Shown piece after piece: positions 1 to 7,781 of a DNA stretch of 16,758 bases (position 1 is the stretch's first letter; the number at the start of each line of letters is the position of its first letter). A model generated the notes under the pieces. The model was not told where the DNA came from, made no database searches, and worked only from the letters and a program-made list of their open reading frames with translations. Where the stretch lies: positions 1-16,758 of the forward strand of contig CALUSZ010000039.1 in NCBI GenBank assembly GCA_944323495.1. The letters run 5' to 3'. The DNA is from Candidatus Gastranaerophilales bacterium (GTDB lineage: Bacteria > Cyanobacteriota > Vampirovibrionia > Gastranaerophilales > Gastranaerophilaceae). The translations under genes were made by a program, and so were the position numbers.

Positions 1-2
1 GC

Positions 3-2297
3 TCAGTGTATGAAGCTCTTGTTCGTTTAGCACAAGACTTTAATACAAGATACCTTGTAGTAGACGGGCATGGTAACTTCGGCTCCGTTGACGGTGACAG
101 CGCTGCTGCAATGCGTTATACAGAAGCCCGTATGCATAAGATTACAACCTCTATGCTTGCTGATATTGACTGCGAAACAGTTGATTTTGTTCCGAACTTT
201 GACGGTTCTTTAGAAGAACCTTCTGTTCTTCCGGTAAGACTTCCGATGCTTTTATTAAACGGTGTATCCGGTATTGCTGTAGGTATGGCAACTAATATTC
301 CACCGCATAACCTTAGAGAAGTCGTAGACGGTACAATTGCGCTTATTGATAATCCGCAGATTACCGTTGAAGGTTTGATGGAACATATCAAAGGGCCTGA
401 TTTTCCGACAGCAGCAACAATTGTCGGATTGAATGACATTAAACAGGCTTATGAAACAGGAAGAGGCTCTATTAAGATGTCTGCGGTTGCTACAATAGAA
501 GAAATCCCGGGCGGAGCAGGCAGACAGACAAGAACCGCAATCATTGTTACGGAAATCCCATATCAGGTTAACAAGGCACAATTAATTGAAAAAATTGCCG
601 ATCTTGTTAAAGAACAGAGAATTAACGGTATATCAGATTTAAGAGATGAATCCGATAGAGAAGGTATGCGTATTGTAATCGAGCTTAAGCGTGACGCTAA
701 GCCGGAGGTTGTAAAAAATAATTTGTTCAAATATACCCAGCTTGCAACTACATTCGGGGTAAATATGGTTACACTATGCGGGAAACAGCCGAGGCTGCTT
801 AACCTTTATGAAGTTTTGAACGAATTTGTTGAACATAGAGTTGAAATAGTTACAAGAAGAACTATTTATTTCTTGAAGAAAGCAAAAATCAGAGCTCATA
901 TTTTAGCAGGTTTATTGATTGCTTTGGGTTCTTTAGATGAAGTTATTGAACTTATTAAAAAATCAAAAACCACAGATGATGCAAGAGTCGGCTTGATGAG
1001 CAGATTTGGTCTTGATGTAGATCAGGCGAATGCAATTCTTGAAATGCAGTTAAGAAGATTGACAGGCTTAGAACAAGATAAAATCAAAAATGAGTATGAT
1101 GAACTTCTTAAAAAGATTGAAGAATATGAAGGAATTCTTGCAGACAGGCAAAAAGTTCTTGATATTATTAAGGCCGAACTTTTAGAGGACAAAGAAAAGT
1201 ACGGAGATGACAGAAAAACTCAAATTGTTCCTGAACAGGGCGAAGTTACAATTGAAGATTTGACGCCGAATACTCCAATGGCCGTATTTATAACTCATCA
1301 GGGTTACTTAAAGAGAATTTCTTTAGATACGTTTGAACGCCAAAATCGTGCAACACGCGGCAAAGCAGGCATGAAGACAAAGGATGACGATGATATACAA
1401 CATTTCTTTACTGCAATGATGCATGATAAAGTATTGTTCTTCTCATCTAAAGGTATTGTATACAGCTTGAATGTATACGATTTCCCTGAAGGCGGCAGAC
1501 AATCCAAGGGACTTCCTATTGTGAATGTTCTTCCGATAGAGCAAGGCGAGACTATTACAGCTGTTGTTCCGGTAAGCAATTTCTCTCATGATTTGAATTT
1601 GATTATGCTTACCCAAAAAGGTTATATCAAACGTATTGAGCTGGATAACTTTGCAAGTATCAGAAGAAGCGGTATTATTGCAATTTCACTGGAAGAAGGC
1701 GACAAACTCAACTGGGTTAAACTTGCAAATCCGAATGACGAAATTATAATCGGTACATCCTGCGGTATGGCAATAAGATTCCCGATTGAAGATTTAAGAC
1801 CGCTAGGAAGAAGCGCAAGAGGCGTAACTTCTATGAAGCTCCGTGCTGCTGATACAATTATCGGATGCGATATTGTACCGAGAAATTATGATGCAGACTT
1901 ACTCGTTGTTACATCTGACGGGTTTGGAAAACGTACAAAACTCTCTGAATTCAGGACACAAAACAGAGGCGGTATCGGACTAATTGCGACAAAATTCAAG
2001 TCTAATATGTCAAGGCTTGTGGCACTTACTATTGTAGAAGAAAGCGACGAAATTATGCTAGTTACTGCAAACGGTATTGTGACCAGAATAAAAGCCGGCG
2101 ATATTTCTTGCCAGGGCAGACCTGCAACAGGAGTTCGAGCACAAAATCTTGTTGATAATGATACAGTTGTTTCTGTAAACAAGATTGTAAACACTGATAA
2201 GGATGATTCAGAAAGCCAAACTCCTTCAGGCGGCTGTGTTGTTGAAGATATGACAGACGGAGAGCAAACATCTATTATCGGGATAGAGGAAGAGTAA
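3..2297 (+). CDS. gyrA: DNA gyrase subunit A, 5' end missing
   Basis: Breakage-reunion subunit of the A2B2 type II topoisomerase that introduces negative supercoils in the cytoplasm. The gene enters from the left; by alignment to E. coli about 83 N-terminal residues are absent, and the first complete codon (TCA, position 3) matches E. coli residue 84. The active-site tyrosine is in AAMRYTE (visible residue 39, E. coli Tyr122). VDGHGNFGSVDGDSAAAMRY precedes it, and the winged-helix/tower region and coiled coil follow. From about nt 1250 the six-bladed DNA-wrapping domain begins. Its GyrA-box position reads QNRATRGKAG (nt 1341-1370), not QRRGGKG; I recall this form from cyanobacterial GyrA. The tail is acidic (GIEEE). 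In the quinolone-resistance region, position 87 is Glu; codon 83 ends in GC and its first base lies outside the window. ParC is less likely because of the long beta-pinwheel with a box-like motif. Confidence 0.96.
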   Translation, partial: SVYEALVRLAQDFNTRYLVVDGHGNFGSVDGDSAAAMRYTEARMHKITTSMLADIDCETVDFVPNFDGSLEEPSVLPVRLPMLLLNGVSGIAVGMATNIPPHNLREVVDGTIALIDNPQITVEGLMEHIKGPDFPTAATIVGLNDIKQAYETGRGSIKMSAVATIEEIPGGAGRQTRTAIIVTEIPYQVNKAQLIEKIADLVKEQRINGISDLRDESDREGMRIVIELKRDAKPEVVKNNLFKYTQLATTFGVNMVTLCGKQPRLLNLYEVLNEFVEHRVEIVTRRTIYFLKKAKIRAHILAGLLIALGSLDEVIELIKKSKTTDDARVGLMSRFGLDVDQANAILEMQLRRLTGLEQDKIKNEYDELLKKIEEYEGILADRQKVLDIIKAELLEDKEKYGDDRKTQIVPEQGEVTIEDLTPNTPMAVFITHQGYLKRISLDTFERQNRATRGKAGMKTKDDDDIQHFFTAMMHDKVLFFSSKGIVYSLNVYDFPEGGRQSKGLPIVNVLPIEQGETITAVVPVSNFSHDLNLIMLTQKGYIKRIELDNFASIRRSGIIAISLEEGDKLNWVKLANPNDEIIIGTSCGMAIRFPIEDLRPLGRSARGVTSMKLRAADTIIGCDIVPRNYDADLLVVTSDGFGKRTKLSEFRTQNRGGIGLIATKFKSNMSRLVALTIVEESDEIMLVTANGIVTRIKAGDISCQGRPATGVRAQNLVDNDTVVSVNKIVNTDKDDSESQTPSGGCVVEDMTDGEQTSIIGIEEE

Positions 2298-2314
2298 TTA
2301 AATTTTATTAATAG

Positions 2315-2341
2315 AGCGGGCGAAGCTTAGCTTCGCCCGCT
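2315..2341 (+). terminator. Hairpin after gyrA, probable terminator
   Basis: A perfect 11-bp GC-rich stem (AGCGGGCGAAG at 2315-2325 with its complement at 2331-2341) encloses a 5-nt loop. It lies 17 bp after the gyrA stop and just before the ilvC ribosome site. There is no run of T after the stem, so termination may be weak or the hairpin may stabilise mRNA ends instead. Confidence 0.55.
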
Positions 2342-2357
2342 GATATTTGGAGGTAAT

Positions 2358-3383
2358 ATGGAAAACTTGCAAATTTATTTAGATAAGGATATTAATCAGG
2401 AATTAATCAAAACAAAAAAAATTGCAGTAATCGGTTTTGGCTCACAGGGTTACGGTCAGGGGCTGAATCTTAGAGAGTCAGGATGTGATGTGATTTTTGG
2501 TTTAAGACTCGGAGGGGAATCAGATATAAAGGCTAAAGACTATGGCTTAAAAACGATGTCTATAGCAGAAGCTGTAAAAGAGGCTGATGTTATACAGATT
2601 TTGATCCCGGATGAGATACAGGCAAAAGTTTACAAAGAAGAAATTGAGCCGAATTTACATGAGGGTCAGTATCTGATGTTTGCTCATGGCTTTAATATTC
2701 ATTATGGTTTTATTAAACCTCCTAAAAACATTAATGTTATAATGACAGCCCCTAAGGCTCCAGGTCATACTGTAAGAAGTGAATATCAAGCGGGACGTGG
2801 AGTGCCTTCTTTAATCGCAGTTTATCAAGACTACAGCGGTGATTCTAAGGAGGTCGCATTATCATATGCGTCTGCAATAGGCTCTGGAAGAACCGGTATT
2901 TTAGAGACGACTTTTAGAGAAGAGACTGAAACTGATTTATTCGGAGAACAGGCTGTTTTATGCGGGGGATGTTCAGCTTTAATAAAGACGGCTTTTGAAA
3001 CCCTTGTGGAAGCAGGATATTCCCCTTATATGGCTTATTTTGAGGTTTGCCATGAATTGAAACTTATTGTTGATTTAATTTATCAAGGCGGAATTGAGGA
3101 TATGCACTACTCAATATCAAATAATGCGGAATATGGAGATTTAACCCGCGGGGATAAATTGATTGACAGCAACGTAAAAGAAGAAATGAAAAAAATACTT
3201 GCTGATATTCAGAGCGGAAAATATGCACAGGAATTTATGGATGAGATGGCATCGGGCGGAGCAAAATTTAATGAATTAAGATTAGAATCCAAAAAACATC
3301 TTATTGAAAAAATTGGTTCAGAAATTCGTTCGACATTCAAATGGAGTAAAGATAATAAATTAATAGATAAGACAAGGAATTAG
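2358..3383 (+). CDS. ilvC: Ketol-acid reductoisomerase (class I)
   Basis: Converts 2-acetolactate or 2-aceto-2-hydroxybutyrate to the 2,3-dihydroxy acids of valine, isoleucine and leucine synthesis, using Mg2+ and NAD(P)H. At 341 aa it is a short class I enzyme. The Rossmann fingerprint GFGSQG (residues 26-31) is followed by the cofactor-specificity loop GLRLGGES. AHGFN (His110) and APKAPGHTVR (Lys133) are conserved active-site segments. The knotted C-terminal domain shows the metal-binding acids in DLFGEQ (Asp193, Glu197) and FEVCHELK (Glu229, Glu233), then YSISNNAEYGD. The start is the ATG with GGAGG at 2349-2353, 4 nt upstream. No ilvB/ilvN/leu gene is adjacent and no attenuator or T-box is visible, so the gene appears to stand alone between gyrA and the Cys-rich gene. 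Confidence 0.97.
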   Translation: MENLQIYLDKDINQELIKTKKIAVIGFGSQGYGQGLNLRESGCDVIFGLRLGGESDIKAKDYGLKTMSIAEAVKEADVIQILIPDEIQAKVYKEEIEPNLHEGQYLMFAHGFNIHYGFIKPPKNINVIMTAPKAPGHTVRSEYQAGRGVPSLIAVYQDYSGDSKEVALSYASAIGSGRTGILETTFREETETDLFGEQAVLCGGCSALIKTAFETLVEAGYSPYMAYFEVCHELKLIVDLIYQGGIEDMHYSISNNAEYGDLTRGDKLIDSNVKEEMKKILADIQSGKYAQEFMDEMASGGAKFNELRLESKKHLIEKIGSEIRSTFKWSKDNKLIDKTRN

Positions 3384-3438
3384 CCTTCCGTCTAAAAATA
3401 TTTTCTCCGTACGGGCTATGGTAATTATCATACACTTT

Positions 3439-3468
3439 TTTACAATAGAAATGTATTAAAAATACAGT
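3439..3468 (+). promoter_or_regulatory. Candidate promoter of the Cys-rich protein gene
   Basis: A TTTACA box (3439-3444) and a TACAGT box (3463-3468), 18 bp apart, lie about 30 bp before the ribosome site. The match is moderate (5/6 and 4/6). An imperfect palindrome lies just upstream at 3418-3431. Confidence 0.35.
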
Positions 3469-3495
3469 TCGTTAATTTAAAAAAAGGAGTACGAG

Positions 3496-3834
3496 ATGAA
3501 AAAAACATTATCTGTATTAGCTGTATTAGGCATCGTATCAGTAATAGGCTCTCAAAGTGCTAACGCATTTGACTGGTCAAATTTAAATCCTGCTTATTGG
3601 GGACACTGTCCGAAATGTGAAAAGAAGAAGCCTGATTGTTCCTGCAAAAAACAAAAGAAATGTGATCCTTGTGAAACAGGTGCTGCGGCGCCTTGCGATC
3701 CATGTGCAAAAAAGCAGCCCGTTCAATGTGATCCTTGTACCAAGAAGCCTGCACCTTGCGATCCTTGCCAGAAACAAGTTACACAGCCGCAGCCTTGTGA
3801 TGCTTGCGATAGACTACAGCAGATGAATAAGTAA
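3496..3834 (+). CDS. Small secreted cysteine-rich protein with CDPC repeats
   Basis: I do not recognise a named family. The 112-aa product starts with a classical signal peptide: MKK, a hydrophobic core, then SANA, with likely cleavage after residue 24. The mature part is about 88 residues with 14 cysteines, mostly CxxC pairs: CPKC (38-41), CSC (48-50), CDPC at 56, 67, 78 and 88, and CDAC at 101. The pairs are 10-13 residues apart in Lys/Gln/Pro-rich linkers (KKPAPCDPC-like units). There is no CXXCH haem motif. It is probably exported, where the pairs could bind metal or form disulfides; that is inference only. The start is well set by AAGGAG at 3484-3489. It has its own candidate promoter and is followed by a hairpin, so it is probably monocistronic. 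Confidence 0.85.
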   Translation: MKKTLSVLAVLGIVSVIGSQSANAFDWSNLNPAYWGHCPKCEKKKPDCSCKKQKKCDPCETGAAAPCDPCAKKQPVQCDPCTKKPAPCDPCQKQVTQPQPCDACDRLQQMNK

Positions 3835-3840
3835 AACTTA

Positions 3841-3866
3841 AATACCCGCTCTTTAGAGCGGGTATT
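3841..3866 (+). terminator. Terminator hairpin after Cys-rich gene
   Basis: A perfect 11-bp stem (AATACCCGCTC at 3841-3851, complement at 3856-3866) has a TTTA loop. It begins 6 bp after the stop codon. The distal arm ends TATT and is followed by ATTA, a modest U-rich tail. Confidence 0.65.
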
Positions 3867-3939
3867 ATTAATGTCCTCTATTTGTTTGATTACAAATTTG
3901 AATAAATATCTTAAACTATTATATGAAATGGGGAGAGAT

Positions 3940-4812
3940 ATGGCTAAATCGAATTTAAAAGAGAAAAAAACTAAAGGAGCGGGGCTTAGAGTCGTTGATG
4001 ATAGTGCCGTAAAAACGACAGCGTACAGTGATATAAATTTAAAAAACTGGCGTGAGTATGAACATATAAAAACGGATACTTTATGGGAGTTTCCTAACCG
4101 TTTAAAAGAAGGCGGCCATTCGAATGAATATCACGGGAATTATATTCCGCAGATTGCTCAACAGATTTACGAACGTTTTACCAAAAAGAATGATATAGTA
4201 TTGGATTTGTTTTTTGGCTCTGGAACTTCCGGTATAGAGGCTGTTAATATGAATAGACGCTGTATAGGGGTTGAATTAAAGGAAGATTTAGCAGAAAGTG
4301 TTTCTGAAAAATTTACGCCAAAACAGCTTGTAACTGATGTTAATATCATTTGTGCTGATTCTGCAAGTACACTTGCACGAGAAAAAATTCAGGCAAGGCT
4401 TGATATTATGGGACGGAAACAAGCGCAGCTTCTTATGCTTCATCCGCCGTATGATGATATTATTAAATTTTCGGATAAAAAAGAAGACTTATCTAATTGT
4501 GCAACTACAGAGGATTTTTATAACTTGTTTGAAAAAGTTGCTAAGAATGGATACGATTTATTAGAAAAAGGACGTTTCGCCTGTCTTATAATAGGTGATA
4601 AATATGCTAATTCCCAGCATATTCCCCTCGGTTTTGAATGCATGTCAAGAATGAATAAACTGGGCTTTATAACTAAGGCTATAATTATTAAAGATATGCA
4701 GGGAAATGAAAGAGCAAAAGGCAAGACTGCAAATCTGTGGCGCTATCGTGCTCTGGCAGGAGGGTTTTATATTTTTAAGCATGAATATGTAATGGTATTC
4801 CAGAAAGTATGA
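3940..4812 (+). CDS. Solitary DNA-methyltransferase-like protein (N6_N4_Mtase type)
   Basis: A 290-aa SAM-dependent methyltransferase, most like amino-DNA methyltransferases. The AdoMet-binding motif I is DLFFGSGTSG (residues 89-98), preceded by a motif-X-like segment HGNYIPQIAQQIYERF. The acidic end of beta-2 is GVELKED. Catalytic motif IV reads HPPY (168-171) in place of DPPY/NPPY/SPPY. The X-I-IV order puts it in a gamma-like arrangement with no long target-recognition domain after motif IV. The start was chosen at ATG 3940 because GGGGAG (3930-3935) precedes it; in-frame ATGs at 3871 and 3928 would add 23 or 4 residues but lack such a site. No restriction gene is adjacent. It overlaps the next gene by ATGA, suggesting translational coupling. 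An RNA methyltransferase is an alternative. Confidence 0.8.
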   Translation: MAKSNLKEKKTKGAGLRVVDDSAVKTTAYSDINLKNWREYEHIKTDTLWEFPNRLKEGGHSNEYHGNYIPQIAQQIYERFTKKNDIVLDLFFGSGTSGIEAVNMNRRCIGVELKEDLAESVSEKFTPKQLVTDVNIICADSASTLAREKIQARLDIMGRKQAQLLMLHPPYDDIIKFSDKKEDLSNCATTEDFYNLFEKVAKNGYDLLEKGRFACLIIGDKYANSQHIPLGFECMSRMNKLGFITKAIIIKDMQGNERAKGKTANLWRYRALAGGFYIFKHEYVMVFQKV

Positions 4813-5096
4813 TAAAAGACGTACAAGATGGCCTTTTAGTAAAAATTAGGATTGTGCCGAATTCTTCTAAAAATGAACTTATTATTGAGGAAGGTTTTAT
4901 AAAGGTGAAAATTACGGCGCAGCCGATTGAAAATAAGGCCAATAAAGCGCTTATTGAATATTTATCAAAGATTTTTAAATTACCAAAGTCTGGCATTAAA
5001 ATAGTAAAGGGAGATACTTCTAAAGAAAAGACTTTGCTTTTTTCTATGAGTGATAAAAATAAGAAAGATTTTATCATTTCTCAATTGACAAAATAG
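4809..5096 (+). CDS. yggU: YggU/DUF167 family protein
   Basis: A 95-aa member of the UPF0235 (DUF167, YggU) family, small alpha/beta proteins of unknown biochemical role that occur across bacteria, archaea and eukaryotes. Diagnostic segments are IRIVPNSSKNEL near residues 13-24, VKITAQPIENKANKALIEYL (the conserved ApP-x-x-x-kANkali block) and IKIVKGDTSKEKTLL near the C-terminus. Length is normal for the family. It starts inside the stop codon of the methyltransferase gene (ATGA), so its expression is probably coupled to it. Its last codons contain a consensus -35 box for the next gene. Confidence 0.9.
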   Translation: MIKDVQDGLLVKIRIVPNSSKNELIIEEGFIKVKITAQPIENKANKALIEYLSKIFKLPKSGIKIVKGDTSKEKTLLFSMSDKNKKDFIISQLTK

Positions 5097-5113
5097 TTTA
5101 AAAAATATACTAT
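5085..5113 (+). promoter_or_regulatory. Promoter inside the 3' end of yggU
   Basis: A perfect TTGACA (5085-5090) is followed at 17 bp by TACTAT (5108-5113, 4/6). TATACT at 5106 and TATAGA at 5111 are alternative -10 boxes. It would drive the 100-aa gene and the transporter. Confidence 0.5.
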
Positions 5114-5141
5114 AGATATAAAAGAGGAAAAGGTATTTTGT

Positions 5142-5444
5142 ATGTATAAACGCTGGTATGATGTAGATCCAACAATAAGTTTAGCAGTGAGTTTGATGCG
5201 TAATGCAAATATAATGACACAGTACAAATGTGCTGATTTGATTGTTAAAAAATCTAAGGAACATGGAATAGATTTAGCTGATAATATTATAACAGATGCT
5301 TTTACTTATGTATTAAGACGCTGGTATGACACAGACCAAAAAATAGCAGAAGCTTTTGAATATTTAAAATGCCTTCCGCTGGATGTACAGAAAGAGACTG
5401 CAATGGATATAATAAATCTTCTGCAGGAAGAGGAAGCAAAATAA
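5142..5444 (+). CDS. Hypothetical protein with duplicated RWYD motif
   Basis: No family recognised. The 100-aa product is soluble, probably all-helical, and built from two related halves: RWYDxDxxIxxA occurs at residues 4-15 and again at 60-71, an offset of exactly 56. Conserved in both copies are Arg, Trp, Tyr, Asp, the second Asp, Ile and Ala. A run of hydrophobic heptad-like positions follows each copy. There is no signal peptide or membrane segment, and the tail is acidic. The ATG start has AAGG 9 nt upstream (5129-5132) and a promoter just before it. It is followed after 1-4 nt by the transporter gene, so the two are likely co-transcribed, but nothing shows a functional link. Confidence 0.8.
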   Translation: MYKRWYDVDPTISLAVSLMRNANIMTQYKCADLIVKKSKEHGIDLADNIITDAFTYVLRRWYDTDQKIAEAFEYLKCLPLDVQKETAMDIINLLQEEEAK

Positions 5445-5448
5445 ATTG

Positions 5449-6768
5449 ATGAGTACACTTTGGCACTTATGCTTAAATCCAGCTCTTATATCTGTTGTTT
5501 TGCTTTGTATTTTATGTTTGAAAAAAGTTAATGTGTTGCTTGCCATCATCGTTTCGACCTTGGCGGGAGGTTTGCTTGCAGGGCTTAGTGCCGGAGATGT
5601 CATGCATATCTTTATTTCAGGTATGGGAGATAATTCTGAAACTGCATTGAGTTATATTTTACTTGGAGCATTTGCCGCAACGATGGCACATTCTGGCTTT
5701 ACTGATGTTATTTCTTCTAAAATTACACAATTTGTGGCAGGAAGGAAAATGGTCTTGCTTTTCATATTAACTCTTATTGCAATGGCTTCGCAAAATATAA
5801 TTCCAATTCACATCGCTTTTATTCCTATTATAATACCTCCTCTATTAGCGATTATGAATAAATTAAAAATAGATAGACGTGCTGTTGCTTGTGTGTTGGC
5901 TTTTGGTTTGAAGATGCCCTACATTGCTATCCCTGCAGGATTCGGTCTAATCTTTCAAAACCTTATTGCTGATAACATGATTCAAAACGGTGTTTATGTA
6001 ATGCGCAGTGATATTTGGAAATACACGGCTATTTTAGGACTGGGAATGATTGTCGGGCTATTGACAGCTGTATTTGTAAGTTATAGAAAACCGCGAATAT
6101 ATGAAGATAAGCCTGTTGCTAATATTGTTTCAAGCGGCAATGGCAAATTTTTGCCTAAACATTGGATTGTTTTGTTGGCAGCTCTGGCGACTTTTATTGT
6201 TCAGCTTATGACTCAATCTTTGCCTCTCGGAGCTCTTGTAGGGTTGGGAATAATTTTTTCCTGTCGTGTTATTCCGCAAGATAAGATGGATCATATGATG
6301 AATGAAGGTATTTATCTTATGGGCTATGTTGCATTTGTTATGCTTGTAGCCGCCGGTTTTGCTGCTGTTTTAAAAGAATCAGGGGCTATAAATTCACTAA
6401 TATCCTCTGTAATAACTTTTATGCCTGAAAATGTTATGATAACTTCGCTGGCAGTTCTTTTGCTAGGTTTATTTATAACAATAGGTATTGGAACGTCATT
6501 TGGGACAATCCCGATTCTTGCGGTATTATTTATTCCGGTTTGTATTCATATGGGATTTAATACCGCGCAAATGGTTATTTTACTTGCGGCTGCTGCGGCA
6601 TTAGGTGATGCAGGCTCTCCTGCTTCCGATACGACATTAGGACCTACTTCCGGCTTAAATGCTGATGGGCAGCATAACCATATATTTGATACCTGCATAC
6701 CAACATTCCTTCATTATAATATAGCTTTAATTCTATTTGCTCTTTTAGGAATATGGCTGTTTGCTTAA
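5449..6768 (+). CDS. Na+/H+ antiporter family membrane transporter (YuiF-like)
   Basis: An inner-membrane secondary transporter of the ion-transporter superfamily group annotated as Na+/H+ antiporter family or YuiF. The 439-aa product has about 11-12 hydrophobic segments. Family signatures are GDNSETALSYILLGAFA near residue 60, IPIHIAFIPIIIPPLL, IGTSFGTIPILAVLF and the C-terminal block AALGDAGSPASDTTLGPTSG followed by GQHNHIFDTCIPTFLHYN. The GTSFG and GDAGSPASD segments probably line the ion or substrate path. Substrate is unproven: homologues carry Na+/H+ antiporter names, and amino-acid (histidine) transport has been suggested for relatives. Start is uncertain by one codon: TTG at 5446 is 9 nt from AGGAAG (5431-5436), ATG at 5449 is 12 nt away. 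It ends 10 bp before a convergent gene. Confidence 0.9.
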   Translation: MSTLWHLCLNPALISVVLLCILCLKKVNVLLAIIVSTLAGGLLAGLSAGDVMHIFISGMGDNSETALSYILLGAFAATMAHSGFTDVISSKITQFVAGRKMVLLFILTLIAMASQNIIPIHIAFIPIIIPPLLAIMNKLKIDRRAVACVLAFGLKMPYIAIPAGFGLIFQNLIADNMIQNGVYVMRSDIWKYTAILGLGMIVGLLTAVFVSYRKPRIYEDKPVANIVSSGNGKFLPKHWIVLLAALATFIVQLMTQSLPLGALVGLGIIFSCRVIPQDKMDHMMNEGIYLMGYVAFVMLVAAGFAAVLKESGAINSLISSVITFMPENVMITSLAVLLLGLFITIGIGTSFGTIPILAVLFIPVCIHMGFNTAQMVILLAAAAALGDAGSPASDTTLGPTSGLNADGQHNHIFDTCIPTFLHYNIALILFALLGIWLFA

Positions 6769-6778
6769 TAATAATTTA

Positions 6779-7207
6779 TTAGCTTAAACTGTAATCAAAG
6801 TCTTCTTGAATGTTGCTTGAAAGCATTGATTGCAGTGATTCCATATAAGCATTTACTTCTTCTAATTCTGCACTGGCAGTTGTAATTTGAGCATCAACAA
6901 CTGTTTCCCAAGCTGTCAATTCTTCAAACTCTTCCTGATATTTTGCAGTTATCTTATCAATTTCTTCTTCAAATTCAGGGATTTCTGTATAGTCGGTATA
7001 TTCGCCCTGTAAGCTTTCGTCTTCTTCAAATAAGGTTTTAAAATAATCTCTAACTGAATGTGATTCAGCATTCTTCAAAGATTGAGCATCCGCTTGAGAA
7101 TATGTTGCAAGAGATTTCTTATTCTGAAGCTCAGTGATTTCAAGATTAAGAGCATTTCTTCTTAACTTATAGCTTAATAATGTTTCGTGTAAATTTGCGA
7201 TTGCCAT
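6779..7207 (-). CDS. Coiled-coil hypothetical protein
   Basis: Unrecognised 142-aa, cysteine-free, strongly acidic protein. Residues about 5-30 (LHETLLSYKLRRNALNLEITELQNKK) and about 78-132 are predicted long helices with heptad-like hydrophobic spacing. They are separated by a Glu/Asp/Tyr-rich segment (FEEDESLQGEYTDYTEIPEFEEE). No signal peptide or membrane segment is seen. The start ATG is preceded by GGTGA with 6 nt spacing on the - strand. It lies 89 bp downstream of rnhA on the same strand, either at the end of that operon or with its own AT-rich promoter. I recall many similar short coiled-coil proteins beginning MAIA in gut Melainabacteria, but cannot name a role. Confidence 0.8.
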   Translation of the reverse strand: MAIANLHETLLSYKLRRNALNLEITELQNKKSLATYSQADAQSLKNAESHSVRDYFKTLFEEDESLQGEYTDYTEIPEFEEEIDKITAKYQEEFEELTAWETVVDAQITTASAELEEVNAYMESLQSMLSSNIQEDFDYSLS

Positions 7208-7296
7208 CTTTGTTCACCATCATTTTAAATCTTACATATATATAAAGTATTTAAAAATGATGTGATTTCAACAAGGATAAATATTGTTACAAAACT

Positions 7297-7779
7297 TTAC
7301 ATTATGTTTTCTTTGAGGTTTTCTTTTTTTGAAGCATTTACGGCAAGTGAATCGCATCTTTCATTGTATTCATGTCCGGCATGTCCTTTCACCCAGATGA
7401 ATTCAACTTTGTGAGGCTCTTTTGCCTTTAAGAGTCTCTTCCAGAGCTCAACATTTTTGACAGGAGTCTTGCCGGCAGTTTTCCATCCTTTTTTTATCCA
7501 GCCGTCAATCCAGTTGTTATTGAAAGCATCAACAACATATTTACTGTCCGAGTATAAAGTAACATTACACGGCTTCTTGAGGGCTTCCAAACCTGTAATA
7601 ACGGCTAAAAGTTCCATCTGGTTATTTGTAACACACCTAAACCCTTCTGAAAGCTCTTTTTCATGCTTAATTCCATCTTTATCAATATGGACTAAAATAG
7701 TTCCAAAGCCTCCCGGACCCGGATTACCGCTGCATGCCCCGTCTGTATAAATATTTACATTAACTCTCTCATCTGTCAC
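7297..7779 (-). CDS. rnhA: Ribonuclease HI
   Basis: Endonuclease that cuts the RNA strand of RNA-DNA hybrids, removing R-loops and primers in the cytoplasm. The 160-aa product has the full type 1 fold: IYTDGACSGNPGPGG (catalytic Asp13), NNQMELLAVITGLEAL (Glu56), LYSDSKYVVDAF (Asp78), and WVKGHAGHEYNERCDSLA (His133, Asp143). The basic-protrusion stretch with WIDGWIKKGWKTAGKTPV is present. A short Lys/Asn-rich tail follows the domain. It starts with GTG, two bases after the stop of the HEAT-like gene and without a strong ribosome site, so translation is likely coupled to that gene. No ATG lies near the domain start in frame. Confidence 0.96.
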   Translation of the reverse strand: MTDERVNVNIYTDGACSGNPGPGGFGTILVHIDKDGIKHEKELSEGFRCVTNNQMELLAVITGLEALKKPCNVTLYSDSKYVVDAFNNNWIDGWIKKGWKTAGKTPVKNVELWKRLLKAKEPHKVEFIWVKGHAGHEYNERCDSLAVNASKKENLKENIM

Positions 7780-7781
7780 TT

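Noticed and set aside
3381..3418. Possible terminator after ilvC (TAGCC pairing with GGCTA)
   Set aside because: The stem is 5 bp with a long AT-rich interior and only short inner pairing; the stop codon itself is in the stem. Too weak to annotate.
3560..3777. Open frames on both strands overlapping the Cys-rich gene
   Set aside because: They arise from the repetitive codons of the real gene, which has a signal peptide and a good ribosome site.
3871..3939. N-terminal extension of the methyltransferase from ATG 3871
   Set aside because: It lacks a ribosome site and begins 5 bp after the upstream terminator hairpin; the ATG at 3940 follows GGGGAG.
6763..6783. AT-rich hairpin between the transporter and the convergent coiled-coil gene
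   Set aside because: The stem TAATAA/TTATTA with a bulge is nearly all A-T and overlaps both coding ends; likely chance.
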